From the NCBI GenBank assembly GCA_041821265.1, contig JBGUEQ010000013.1, forward strand, positions 29,293-93,292: DNA of 64,000 bases, read 5' to 3'. The position numbers and the translations under genes were made by a program. This document shows, in pieces, positions 44,876 through 53,781 of this stretch. Origin of the DNA: Lachnotalea sp041821265. GTDB lineage: Bacteria; Bacillota; Clostridia; Lachnospirales; Lachnospiraceae. A model generated the notes under the pieces. The model was not told the DNA's origin and made no database searches. It saw only the letters and a program-made list of their open reading frames with translations. The stretch's first letter is position 1. Every line of letters begins with the position of its first letter.

Positions 44876-46853
44876 TATAATTATTTTTGCAGGAACGACG
44901 GAAGGTCGTCAACTTGCAGAATATTTAGATGAACAAAATGTAAAAGCATACGTCTGTACTGCAACGGAATATGGTGAAAATCTGATACCAAAATCTAATA
45001 ATATTGAGGTTTTGGGTAAGCGATTAAATAAAGAGGAAATAGAGCAGCTTATTTGTGAGAAAGCAGCTCTTATTGTGGTGGACGCCACGCATCCGTATGC
45101 AACGGTGGTATCAGAGAATATCAAAGCTTCTTGTGAAAACACGCAAACGCAATATATTCGTCTTTTACGAGAGGAAACAACACAAATTTCTCAAATCAAT
45201 GAAGACAATTCCATTCTATTTGTTGAATCGGTAGAGGAAGCTTGCAACTATTTAAATAATACAACCGGCAATGTATTGGTAACAACTGGAAGTAAGGAAC
45301 TAAAGGAATATACAAAGATAACGCAATATAAGGATAGAATTTATGCACGTGTTCTTTCCAGTAAAGATGCTGTTTTGAACGTAATTGAGCTAGGGTTTGA
45401 AGGCAAAAATTTAATTTGTATGCAGGGGCCTTTTAGTGAAGAATTAAATTTTGCCATGTTAAAGCAGACGAATGCCAAATACTTGGTGACAAAAGAAGCC
45501 GGTAAAAACGGCGGTTTCTTAGAGAAAATTATTGCAGCTAAGAAAGCAAATGTAACCACAATTGTAATTGGCAGACCAAAAGAAACGCAAGGCTATTCCT
45601 ATGCCAAAGTAGTTGATATAATAAATGAGAAAATGAATCTGTCAAGGAAACAAAGACAGCTATTTGTGGTAGGAATAGGTACGGGAAATCAAGAGGAGAT
45701 GACCCAGGCGGCTATCTATGCGATTGATCAGGCGGACATTATATTTGGTGCGAAGCGTATGCTAAAAAGTGTTGCAACTTTTCGTAAGGTTGCAGTTAAA
45801 CTATATAAAAAAGAAGAGATTTATGAGTATTTGGATAGTCATAAGGAATATCAAAAAGCAGCTATTGTTTTGTCAGGCGATGTTGGATTTTATAGTGCGG
45901 CAAAAGGAATGACAGAATATTTTAATGATTATAAGATCGAATTAATATGCGGGATTTCATCCCTTTCTTATCTATGTGCTAGAATTGGAAAGTCGTGGGA
46001 GGACATTAAGCTATTAAGCAATCACGGCAAAGAGGCTAATACAATTGATGCAATTAGAAGAAATGAAAAAGTATTTAGTTTGATGGGTGGAAAAGATAGC
46101 ATTAAAAAATTAATGACAGATTTGATTTATTATCAGATCGAGCAGGTAACAATATGGGTTGGAGAAAATTTAGGTTACGATAATGAGAAGATAACGATTG
46201 GCACTCCATTCGATATTTTACAAAAGGAGTATGAAGCACTATGCGTTGTCTATATAGAAAATCCTGCTGCAACAAAAGATATAGATAGAATTGCAGATGA
46301 AGAATTTATACGTGGAAGTGTTCCTATGACAAAGGAAGAAATTAGAACCGTATCCATTTCTAAATTAGAATTAAGCAAAGATTCCATTGTATATGATATT
46401 GGTGCAGGTACGGGATCGGTTTCGATACAAGCGGCAATGAGAGCCTACGATGGCTTTGTGTATGCGATTGAGAAAAAGCCCGAGGGTGCTTTATTAATTG
46501 AAGAAAATAAGAAAAAATTTCAAGTATCCAATATTAAAGTAATAGAAGGCATTGCACCAGATGCGCTAGAATCGTTACCGATACCAACACATGCTTTTAT
46601 TGGTGGAAGTAGTGGGAATTTAGTAGACATTGTGGAGCTTTTAAGAAATAAAAATCCGAACATCAAGATAGTAATTAATGCAATTACTTTAGAAACAGTT
46701 GCAGAAGTGATGAGTTTAATAAAAGATTTGGAACTAGTCGATTATGAAATTACACAATTACAATCATCAAAATCAAAAGCAGTTGGAAGGTATCATATGA
46801 TGCTGGGACAAAATCCCGTGTTTATTATTTCTATTGCTATGGGAGGAAAGTAA
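44868..46853 (+). CDS. cbiJET: Fused precorrin-6A reductase / C5,15-methyltransferase (decarboxylating)
   Basis: Three enzymes in one 661-residue chain. Residues about 1-250 are CbiJ/CobK (IIIFAGTTEGRQLAEYL, VVDATHPYATVVSENI, VTKEAGKNGG). About 258-460 are CbiE (QLFVVGIGTGNQEEMTQAAI, GAKRMLKSV, LSGDVGFYSAAKGM). About 470-661 are CbiT (DEEFIRGSVPMTKEEIR, YDIGAGTGSVSIQAA, AFIGGSSGN). CbiE plus CbiT equals CobL; the added reductase at the N-terminus makes consecutive pathway steps physically linked. Start at ATG 44868 after AAGAGGATATAGAA. Confidence 0.95.
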   Translation: MCNIIIFAGTTEGRQLAEYLDEQNVKAYVCTATEYGENLIPKSNNIEVLGKRLNKEEIEQLICEKAALIVVDATHPYATVVSENIKASCENTQTQYIRLLREETTQISQINEDNSILFVESVEEACNYLNNTTGNVLVTTGSKELKEYTKITQYKDRIYARVLSSKDAVLNVIELGFEGKNLICMQGPFSEELNFAMLKQTNAKYLVTKEAGKNGGFLEKIIAAKKANVTTIVIGRPKETQGYSYAKVVDIINEKMNLSRKQRQLFVVGIGTGNQEEMTQAAIYAIDQADIIFGAKRMLKSVATFRKVAVKLYKKEEIYEYLDSHKEYQKAAIVLSGDVGFYSAAKGMTEYFNDYKIELICGISSLSYLCARIGKSWEDIKLLSNHGKEANTIDAIRRNEKVFSLMGGKDSIKKLMTDLIYYQIEQVTIWVGENLGYDNEKITIGTPFDILQKEYEALCVVYIENPAATKDIDRIADEEFIRGSVPMTKEEIRTVSISKLELSKDSIVYDIGAGTGSVSIQAAMRAYDGFVYAIEKKPEGALLIEENKKKFQVSNIKVIEGIAPDALESLPIPTHAFIGGSSGNLVDIVELLRNKNPNIKIVINAITLETVAEVMSLIKDLELVDYEITQLQSSKSKAVGRYHMMLGQNPVFIISIAMGGK

Positions 46854-46854
46854 G

Positions 46855-48201
46855 ATGGATTTTCCAAGAATTGTAATTTCTGCCACGTCAAGTGGAAGCG
46901 GAAAGACATTAATTACTTGTGGGCTGTTAAAAGCGTTAAAGAATCGAAGTAAAAACGTAACAGCATTCAAGTGCGGACCTGATTATATTGACCCAATGTT
47001 TCACCAAAAAGTGTTGAAAACTCCATCTAGAAATTTAGATACTTATTTTACAGATGCTCAAACAACAAGATATTTATTTACGAACGTAGCCACAAATTTT
47101 GATATTTCGATTATAGAGGGAGTCATGGGCTATTATGATGGTCTTGGAGGAGTATCAGATAAAGCAAGTGCCTATGATTTAGCTAAAACATTAGAAGCAC
47201 CTGTGATTTTGGTGATAAATGCGAAGGGAATGAGTCTTTCAATTGCAGCTGTCATCAAAGGATTTATAGAATTTAGAGATGATAGTAATGTGCAAGGTAT
47301 CATTTTAAATCAGGCTTCTGAAATGATTTATCCCGAACTGAAAAAAGTAATTGAAAAAGAGTTAAATATAAAAGTACTAGGATATGTTCCAAAATCTGAC
47401 GATTTAGTAATAGAAAGCCGACATCTTGGATTAGTGATTCCTGATGAGATAACAGAAATCGAGAATAAAATAGATAGTTTGGCAAAGATTTTAGAGAAAA
47501 CACTAGATATTGATGAAATAATTAATATCGCCAATGCGGCCAATCCTTTGAATCAAGAAGAGTGTATCCTACCAAAGTTAAACAAAAATGTAACCATTGC
47601 AATTGCGAGAGATGAAGCGTTTTGCTTTTACTATGAAGATAATATAGAATTAATGAAGAAGATGGGAGCCAAAATCGTAGAGTTTTCGCCTATTCATGAA
47701 AAACGTTTACCCCCAAATATTGACGTTTTATTACTTGGTGGAGGCTATCCAGAATTATATGCTGCAAAATTAAGTGAAAATAAAAGCATGCTTTGCGACA
47801 TGAAGGAATATGTAAAAAATGATAAACCAATTTTAGCAGAATGTGGCGGGTTTATGTATTTACATGATACAATGGAAGACATAAATGGATTAGCCTATCA
47901 AATGGTAGGAGCCGTGAAAGGTCACGTATTTAAAACGGATAAACTAGGACGATTTGGTTATATCGAATTAACACCAAAGGATGAATCCGAGGTTACTTCT
48001 TTGGAGCAAAGAATAAAAGGACATGAATTTCATTACTGGGATAGTACAAACTGTGGGGAGTCCTATCTGGCAAAGAAACCATTAAGAAATAAAGAGTGGA
48101 ACTGTATTCATGGAGGCGAGCATAAATGTATGGGATTTCCACATCTTTATTATTACTCGAATCCAAGGTTTATTTATCAATTTTTATGTAAATGTAAATA
48201 G
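46855..48201 (+). CDS. cbiA: Cobyrinate a,c-diamide synthase
   Basis: ATP- and glutamine-dependent amidation of the a and c side chains. The dethiobiotin synthetase-like half has SATSSGSGKTLITCGLLKAL, CGPDYIDPMFH and EGVMGYYDGLGG. The glutaminase half has LLLGGGYPELYAAKL, ECGGFMYLHD (nucleophile Cys) and KGHEFHYWDS. Start at ATG 46855 after GGGAGGAAAGTAAG, two bases from the previous stop; about 448 residues. Confidence 0.95.
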   Translation: MDFPRIVISATSSGSGKTLITCGLLKALKNRSKNVTAFKCGPDYIDPMFHQKVLKTPSRNLDTYFTDAQTTRYLFTNVATNFDISIIEGVMGYYDGLGGVSDKASAYDLAKTLEAPVILVINAKGMSLSIAAVIKGFIEFRDDSNVQGIILNQASEMIYPELKKVIEKELNIKVLGYVPKSDDLVIESRHLGLVIPDEITEIENKIDSLAKILEKTLDIDEIINIANAANPLNQEECILPKLNKNVTIAIARDEAFCFYYEDNIELMKKMGAKIVEFSPIHEKRLPPNIDVLLLGGGYPELYAAKLSENKSMLCDMKEYVKNDKPILAECGGFMYLHDTMEDINGLAYQMVGAVKGHVFKTDKLGRFGYIELTPKDESEVTSLEQRIKGHEFHYWDSTNCGESYLAKKPLRNKEWNCIHGGEHKCMGFPHLYYYSNPRFIYQFLCKCK

Positions 48202-48202
48202 A

Positions 48203-48284
48203 GGTGTTACTGTTCACACAGCAGCTTAACATAGAGGTTATATATTCGCGAAATGTTTATGCTGACAGGACGGTGAATAGTAAT
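48203..48284. repeat. Short repeat element inside the cobalamin operon
   Basis: Left end GTGTTACTGTTCACACAGCA is followed by GCTTAAC, the inverse of the sequence at 9416. The right end is GGTGAATAGTAATA. It fills the 96-base gap between cbiA and cobT, the first sizeable gap in the corrin gene run. Confidence 0.65.
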
Positions 48285-48297
48285 AGAGGAGTTCGTT

Positions 48298-49347
48298 ATG
48301 ACATTAGAGGAAACGTTGAATCAGATTAATCCAGTCGATACAAATGCAATGCGAGAGAGTAAACTTCGCTGGGACAGTATAGCAAAACCGCTTCATAGTC
48401 TTGGTAAATTGGAAGACGCAGTGATTAAAATTGCTGGAATTGTTGGAAGCAATCAAATTAGTATTGAGAAAAAAGCACTTGTTATTATGTGTGCAGATAA
48501 TGGTGTTGTTGCTGAAGGGGTGACCCAGACAGGACAGGAAGTTACGGCAATAGTAGCTGAAAATTTTTTGCAAAAGATGGCAAGCGTGAGTATTATGTCC
48601 GAATACACAAAGACAGATCTTTTTCCCGTGGACATTGGAATTGCTACAGACACAAATATTATCAATAAAAAAATTGCCTATGGAACAAAGAATTTTGCCA
48701 AGGAACCAGCCATGACAAAAGAAGAAGCATTACAGTCAATTCAGATTGGAATTGATATGGTGACACAGCTGAAAGCGCAAGGATATCAAATGATTGCAAC
48801 TGGTGAAATGGGGATTGGTAATACAACGACTAGTAGTGCAATTACCTCTATTTTATTAGGAAAGAGTGTGGAAGCGGTAACTGGAAAAGGTGCAGGTCTA
48901 ACGAGTGCAGGACTTAGTCGAAAAATAAATGTAATTAAAGAAGCAATTTTACTACATAACCCAGATAAGAACAATATGATAGATGTACTAAGTAAAGTGG
49001 GTGGATTCGATATAGGTGGATTGGTGGGAGTGTTTGTTGGTGGAGCACTAAATCATATCCCGATTATCATTGATGGCTTTATCTCAGGTGTTGCAGCATT
49101 GATTGCAATCAAAATGAATCCGTGCGTGAAAGATTACATCATTGCGTCTCATGTATCAAAAGAGCCAGCAGCAGTCATGATACTCGAAGAACTCGGTTTA
49201 GAACAATTTATTACTTGTGATATGTGTCTGGGAGAAGGTACAGGTGCAGTTGCAATTTACCCAATTCTTGATATGGCAGTGGCAGTTTATAATCAAATGA
49301 GTACATTTGAACAAATTCATGTTGATGCATATCAACCATTAAATTAA
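48298..49347 (+). CDS. cobT: Nicotinate-nucleotide-dimethylbenzimidazole phosphoribosyltransferase
   Basis: Makes alpha-ribazole phosphate for the lower ligand. Motifs: LDKLAKPLHSLGKLED-like (WDSIAKPLHSLGKLED), MCADNGVVAEGVTQTGQEVT, ATGEMGIGNTTTSSAI, GKGAGLTSAGLSRK and the C-terminal MCLGEGTGAVAIYPILDMA with the catalytic Glu. 349 residues. Confidence 0.96.
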   Translation: MTLEETLNQINPVDTNAMRESKLRWDSIAKPLHSLGKLEDAVIKIAGIVGSNQISIEKKALVIMCADNGVVAEGVTQTGQEVTAIVAENFLQKMASVSIMSEYTKTDLFPVDIGIATDTNIINKKIAYGTKNFAKEPAMTKEEALQSIQIGIDMVTQLKAQGYQMIATGEMGIGNTTTSSAITSILLGKSVEAVTGKGAGLTSAGLSRKINVIKEAILLHNPDKNNMIDVLSKVGGFDIGGLVGVFVGGALNHIPIIIDGFISGVAALIAIKMNPCVKDYIIASHVSKEPAAVMILEELGLEQFITCDMCLGEGTGAVAIYPILDMAVAVYNQMSTFEQIHVDAYQPLN

Positions 49348-49401
49348 AATATTTTGTTGCAATCAACTTGAACATGAGGAAATTTCAAAGATGGAGAGAG
49401 T

Positions 49402-49926
49402 ATGATAATACTAATAACGGGTGGTAGTGGAAGCGGAAAATCAGAATATGCAGAAAATCTGGCAATGAAGTTAAACCAGAAGGATGAAATGACTTATATT
49501 GCAACGATGCACCCCTATGGGAAAGAAACGTTGTTGAAAATAGAAAGACATAAAGAGATGAGAAAAGGCAAAGGCTTTGAGACTATTGAATGTTCTTATG
49601 CTTTAAAGGACATAACAAAGCCAATACATTCCACTGTTTTATTAGAGTGCATGTCAAATTTAGCTGCAAATGAGTTATATATGGACCAGGGAGCAAAAGA
49701 GAATGCGTTGAAAGAGATGATGGATGGTATTCAAGTGTTAAGCACAAAATCCGACAATCTCATTATCATTTCAAATGAAATATTTAATGAGGATATGGAG
49801 CAAGACATTGAAATGACAACTTATATCCAATTATTAGCAAGCGTAAATAAAGAAATTGGAAGGCTTGCCAACGTCGTATGTGAAGTGGTATATTCTATAC
49901 CTGTTTTTTATAAAGGGAAATTATAA
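49402..49926 (+). CDS. cobU: Adenosylcobinamide kinase / guanylyltransferase, diverged C-terminus
   Basis: 174 residues. Keeps the P-loop GGSGSGKSEYAE (7-18), YIATMHPY, the guanylylated His region IERHKEMRKGKGFETIE (His50, Arg54) and the LLECMSNLAANE loop. The usual EVGxGIVP segment before the C-terminal helix is replaced by NEIFNEDMEQDIEM, although EIGRLANVVCEVVYSIPV still aligns with the family end. A second, complementary CobU-like gene follows cobS. Confidence 0.88.
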   Translation: MIILITGGSGSGKSEYAENLAMKLNQKDEMTYIATMHPYGKETLLKIERHKEMRKGKGFETIECSYALKDITKPIHSTVLLECMSNLAANELYMDQGAKENALKEMMDGIQVLSTKSDNLIIISNEIFNEDMEQDIEMTTYIQLLASVNKEIGRLANVVCEVVYSIPVFYKGKL

Positions 49927-49985
49927 AGGTAATATTCGAAGGTACAAATAGGAGCGTGTAAATATTTCACAAGGAGGAAGATATT

Positions 49986-50750
49986 ATGTTATGGAATAGT
50001 TTTAAAATAGCATTTTCTATGTATTCCAAAATTCCAATGCCTAAAACAGACTGGAATAAGAAAAATATGCGCTATACAATGTGTTTTTTTCCGTTGATTG
50101 GAATTGTAATAGGAGCAGCTATCTATTTCTGGTCGTTTCTTTGTGGTAATTTAGAATTTGGTTTAACATTAAGAATAGCAGGCTACATTGTAATTCCAAT
50201 TCTAATTACTGGTGGGATACATCTGGATGGATTTATTGATACACAGGATGCACTCAGTTCTTATAAGTCAAAAGAGGAAAAGCTTGAAATACTGAAAGAT
50301 TCACATATTGGAGCATTTGCTTTGATTAGTTGTATTATATATTTTGTTATAGCAGCAGGCGTATGGAGTGAATTAAGTCAAGCAAGTATTCTGCCATTGG
50401 CAGCAGGATTTGTGTTATCGAGAGCGTTGAGCGGTTTGGCAATTGTAACTTTTTCCTGTGCAAAAGACAGTGGTTTGGCGCATATGTTTTCGGATGCCTC
50501 CCAAAAGAATGTGGTTCGTATCACTATGATTATTTTAATAATCCTAGCAAGTGGAGTTATGATAGTGCTAGGTGGAATTATTGGTTTAAGTGCATTGCTT
50601 GGAGCCGTTATTCTTTTTCAGATTTATCGTTATGCAGCTTATAAAGAGTTTGGTGGAATAACAGGGGATTTAGCTGGTTGGTTCCTTCAATTATGTGAGC
50701 TGGCCATGGCGATTGGAGCACTAGTTGGTCAGATATACATATTTCAATAG
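49986..50750 (+). CDS. cobS: Adenosylcobinamide-GDP ribazoletransferase
   Basis: Membrane enzyme joining adenosylcobinamide-GDP and alpha-ribazole (phosphate) to give cobalamin (phosphate). 254 residues with about six helices, FSMYSKIPMPKTDW, the metal-binding GGIHLDGFIDTQDALSS, LKDSHIGAFAL, and GGITGDLAGWFLQLCEL near the C-terminus. ACAAGGAGGAAG precedes the ATG. Confidence 0.95.
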   Translation: MLWNSFKIAFSMYSKIPMPKTDWNKKNMRYTMCFFPLIGIVIGAAIYFWSFLCGNLEFGLTLRIAGYIVIPILITGGIHLDGFIDTQDALSSYKSKEEKLEILKDSHIGAFALISCIIYFVIAAGVWSELSQASILPLAAGFVLSRALSGLAIVTFSCAKDSGLAHMFSDASQKNVVRITMIILIILASGVMIVLGGIIGLSALLGAVILFQIYRYAAYKEFGGITGDLAGWFLQLCELAMAIGALVGQIYIFQ

Positions 50751-50761
50751 AGGAGGCATTC

Positions 50762-51169
50762 ATGGTTTTTGTAATAGGTGGTGCATATCAAGGAAAAGTT
50801 GATTTTGTAACAGATCATTTGAGGATGTTAGATACAGATTTAATAGATGGCGCAAACTGTGAAATAGATTTGATATATCATGCAAAAGGAATCAATCATT
50901 TTCATCAATTCATAAGACGATTAATGAAGGATGATATGGATTTGAAAGGTATTATTGATAAATTAATTCAAGAAAATAGGAATTGTATTATTATCTCAAC
51001 AGAAATTGGTTGTGGACTAGTACCGATTGATAAATTTGAACGAGAATACCGAGAAAAAGTAGGAAGAATATGTTGTCAAATTGCAAAGAATGCAGCACAA
51101 GTATATCGCGTGCAGTGTGGAATTGCTACGAAAATATATGACGAAGATGCAAAAGAAGAAACGGTTTGA
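50762..51169 (+). CDS. Second, shortened CobU-like protein
   Basis: 135 residues. It begins FVIGGAYQGKVDFV, a P-loop-like sequence that lacks the Ser/Thr after Lys. It has no HxxxR guanylylation motif. It does keep the family segment missing from the first CobU: IIISTEIGCGLVPIDKFERE, then YREKVGRICCQIAKNAAQVY and RVQCGIATKI. It may be a structural partner of the first CobU or a diverged paralogue. GAGGAGGCATTC precedes the ATG. Confidence 0.75.
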   Translation: MVFVIGGAYQGKVDFVTDHLRMLDTDLIDGANCEIDLIYHAKGINHFHQFIRRLMKDDMDLKGIIDKLIQENRNCIIISTEIGCGLVPIDKFEREYREKVGRICCQIAKNAAQVYRVQCGIATKIYDEDAKEETV

Positions 51170-51197
51170 GTTGAAAAGTAGAAAGTAGAGTGCTAGG

Positions 51198-51755
51198 ATG
51201 AAAGTATATTTGTTAAGACATTCCATGACACAAGGGAATTTAGAAGGAAGATACATTGGTAGTACTGAGGAATGTTTATGTGAAGAGGGGATTTGCCTTG
51301 CGAGTGCCAAGATAATGCCAAAGGTTGACAAGGTGTATATAAGTCCTGCGAAGCGATGTATGGAAACAGCAGATATTGTATATACAGATATAACTAAATC
51401 AATTATTCCAGGACTAAGAGAAACGGATTTTGGTGATTTTGAAAATAAGAATTACCAAGAACTAGATGGAAACGTCGATTATCAGAACTGGATAGACACT
51501 ATGGGAAAATGTGGTTTTCCAAATGGGGAATCTTTTGAAGATGCATATAATAGAGCAATAGATGCATTTGAAGTTATCATAAAAGATGCAATGAAGAAAG
51601 GTTATCAAGACATTGCGGTAGTTACGCATGGTGGAACAATAATGGCCATTATGGATCGATTTTCTCCAGAGAAAAAGGATTATTTTGAGTGGCACGTGAA
51701 AAATTGCAAGGGGTATCTGTTAGAAATTAATGGAGGAAGCAAATGTTACCAGTAG
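51198..51755 (+). CDS. cobC: Alpha-ribazole phosphatase-like histidine phosphatase
   Basis: Removes the phosphate from alpha-ribazole phosphate or cobalamin phosphate. 185-residue histidine phosphatase fold with KVYLLRHSMTQGNLEGRYIG, SPAKRCMETADI, LRETDFGDFENKNYQEL and VVTHGGTIMAIM. The nucleophile motif is RHS instead of the usual RHG. Within the cobalamin operon; it overlaps cbiB by 13 bases. Confidence 0.85.
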   Translation: MKVYLLRHSMTQGNLEGRYIGSTEECLCEEGICLASAKIMPKVDKVYISPAKRCMETADIVYTDITKSIIPGLRETDFGDFENKNYQELDGNVDYQNWIDTMGKCGFPNGESFEDAYNRAIDAFEVIIKDAMKKGYQDIAVVTHGGTIMAIMDRFSPEKKDYFEWHVKNCKGYLLEINGGSKCYQ

Positions 51756-52696
51756 TATTTGGTTTTATAATAGATTTAATTATCGGAGATCCACATGGTA
51801 TGTGGCATCCAATTTGTGCAATTGGAAATTTAATTAGCTTTTTGAACAAGGGAATCAGAGCGATTTTTCCGAAAAGTAAAAAGGGAGAGTTAATTGGTGG
51901 TGCGATATTAACCATAGTGGTTGTTTCCATTTCTATGATAATTTCCTTTCTTTTGTTATATTTTAGTTATCAATTCAATTTTTATGTGGGATTTGTAATA
52001 GAAACTATCATGTGTTACCAGATACTTTCCACAAAATCCCTTAAGGATGAAAGTATGAAAGTATATGATGGATTTGAAAGTTGTGATGTAGAAAAAGCAA
52101 GATTTGCTGTCTCCATGATAGTTGGGAGAGATACAGCTACATTATCTAAGGAGGGTATTGTCAAAGCAACCGTTGAAACGGTGGCGGAAAATACGTCAGA
52201 TGGAGTAATTGCTCCACTTATCTTTATGATGATTGGTGGACCGATACTTGGATTTGGTTATAAAGCGGTCAATACATTGGATTCTATGGTAGGTTATAAA
52301 AATGAAGAATACTTATTTTTTGGAAGAGCGAGTGCGAAACTAGATGATATTTTAAACTTCATACCGGCCCGAATTAGTGGTATACTTATGGTGATTGGTT
52401 CAGCCATTTGTGGCTTAGATTCAAAAAATTCTTGGAAAATTTTTATCAGAGATCGATATAATCATGCAAGTCCGAATTCTGCACAAACAGAGGCAGCTTG
52501 TGCAGGAGCGCTCAATGTGATGCTTGCAGGGGATGCATATTACTTTGGAAAGTTGTTTGAGAAGAAGACAATTGGAGATAATAATAGAAACATTGAGCCA
52601 GAAGATATTAGAAAAATAAATAAACTGATGTATACAACGGCTATTTTAGGTCTTATAATATTTACTATAATAAAAGGAGTATTTACATATTTATAA
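51743..52696 (+). CDS. cbiB: Adenosylcobinamide-phosphate synthase
   Basis: Membrane protein attaching aminopropanol phosphate to adenosylcobyric acid. 317 residues with DLIIGDPHGMWHPICAIGN at the start, SMIVGRDTATLSKEGIVKAT, ETVAENTSDGVIAPL, and DRYNHASPNSAQTEAACAGA near the C-terminus. GGAGGAAGCAA lies inside cobC. Confidence 0.95.
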   Translation: MLPVVFGFIIDLIIGDPHGMWHPICAIGNLISFLNKGIRAIFPKSKKGELIGGAILTIVVVSISMIISFLLLYFSYQFNFYVGFVIETIMCYQILSTKSLKDESMKVYDGFESCDVEKARFAVSMIVGRDTATLSKEGIVKATVETVAENTSDGVIAPLIFMMIGGPILGFGYKAVNTLDSMVGYKNEEYLFFGRASAKLDDILNFIPARISGILMVIGSAICGLDSKNSWKIFIRDRYNHASPNSAQTEAACAGALNVMLAGDAYYFGKLFEKKTIGDNNRNIEPEDIRKINKLMYTTAILGLIIFTIIKGVFTYL

Positions 52697-52706
52697 AGGA
52701 GTTATC

Positions 52707-53747
52707 ATGAAGAATATACACGGCGGAGATATATATATAAATAAAAATATGATAGACTTTTCAGCTAATATTAATCCATTAGGTTTACCTAGAGGCGTAA
52801 AAATTGCTATAGCTGACAGTATTGATAAAGCAGTTCACTATCCAGATACTAGCTGTGATGCATTAAGAGAAAAGCTAGCTCAAAAGTATGAAGTGAATAA
52901 AGATTATCTTATTTGCGGAAATGGGGCGGCTGATCTTATTTTTGCAGTAACAATAGCGTTAAAACCTCGCAAATCGCTTGTTTTATCACCTACTTTTGCA
53001 GAGTATGAGCAGGCATTACGAGCAATTGGTTCGGAAATTATTTATTATGATCTTGAAGAATCAAATAATTTTAAGGTCGATGAATTAATCATAGATGCCT
53101 TTACATCAGATGTTGATATGGTATTTTTGTGTAATCCGAATAATCCAACAGGTGAGGTAATTAAAAAATCTTTACTGATGAAAATGATAAACAAATGTAA
53201 GGATAATAATATTGTAATTGTGATAGATGAATGTTTTAATAGTTTTCTTGATCAAAATGAAGCCTATAGTGTTATGAAAGAAACCGCTGATTTTGATAAT
53301 TTAATTGTAATTAATGCATTTACGAAACTATATGCCATGCCAGGAGTTCGTCTTGGATTTGGAGCTGTTAATAATAAATTAATTCATGAATTTATTGAAA
53401 AATCAATGCAACCGTGGAATGTGTCTGTATTGGCACAAGAAGCCGGAATTGCAGCATTAGAAGAAACAGAATATGTAATTAAAACAAAAGAATTAATTAC
53501 TAAGGAACGCAATTATTTAATGAATGAATTAAAACAATTAGGCTATAACCTATATGGATCCAAAGCAAATTATATTTTTTTCAAAGGACCAAAGAATTTA
53601 TATGAAATGTGTTTGGAGAATAAAATGTTAATTCGAGATTGTAGTAATTATCGTGGATTAGAAGAAGGATATTATAGAATTGCAGTAAGAACGCATGAGG
53701 AAAATGTGAAGTTAATTGATGTATTGAAGAATTCAATAATAGATTAG
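52707..53747 (+). CDS. cobD: Threonine-phosphate decarboxylase-like PLP enzyme
   Basis: Supplies aminopropanol phosphate from threonine phosphate. 346-residue class I/II aminotransferase fold: HGGDIY, DFSANINPLGLP, CGNGAADLIFA, CNPNNPTGE, VIDECFNSFLD, and the PLP lysine in NAFTKLYAMPGVRLGF. Context in the cobalamin operon favours this over histidinol-phosphate aminotransferase. Confidence 0.92.
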   Translation: MKNIHGGDIYINKNMIDFSANINPLGLPRGVKIAIADSIDKAVHYPDTSCDALREKLAQKYEVNKDYLICGNGAADLIFAVTIALKPRKSLVLSPTFAEYEQALRAIGSEIIYYDLEESNNFKVDELIIDAFTSDVDMVFLCNPNNPTGEVIKKSLLMKMINKCKDNNIVIVIDECFNSFLDQNEAYSVMKETADFDNLIVINAFTKLYAMPGVRLGFGAVNNKLIHEFIEKSMQPWNVSVLAQEAGIAALEETEYVIKTKELITKERNYLMNELKQLGYNLYGSKANYIFFKGPKNLYEMCLENKMLIRDCSNYRGLEEGYYRIAVRTHEENVKLIDVLKNSIID

Positions 53748-53781
53748 GATGAAAAAGTAAGATATAGATTAGGAGATATAT

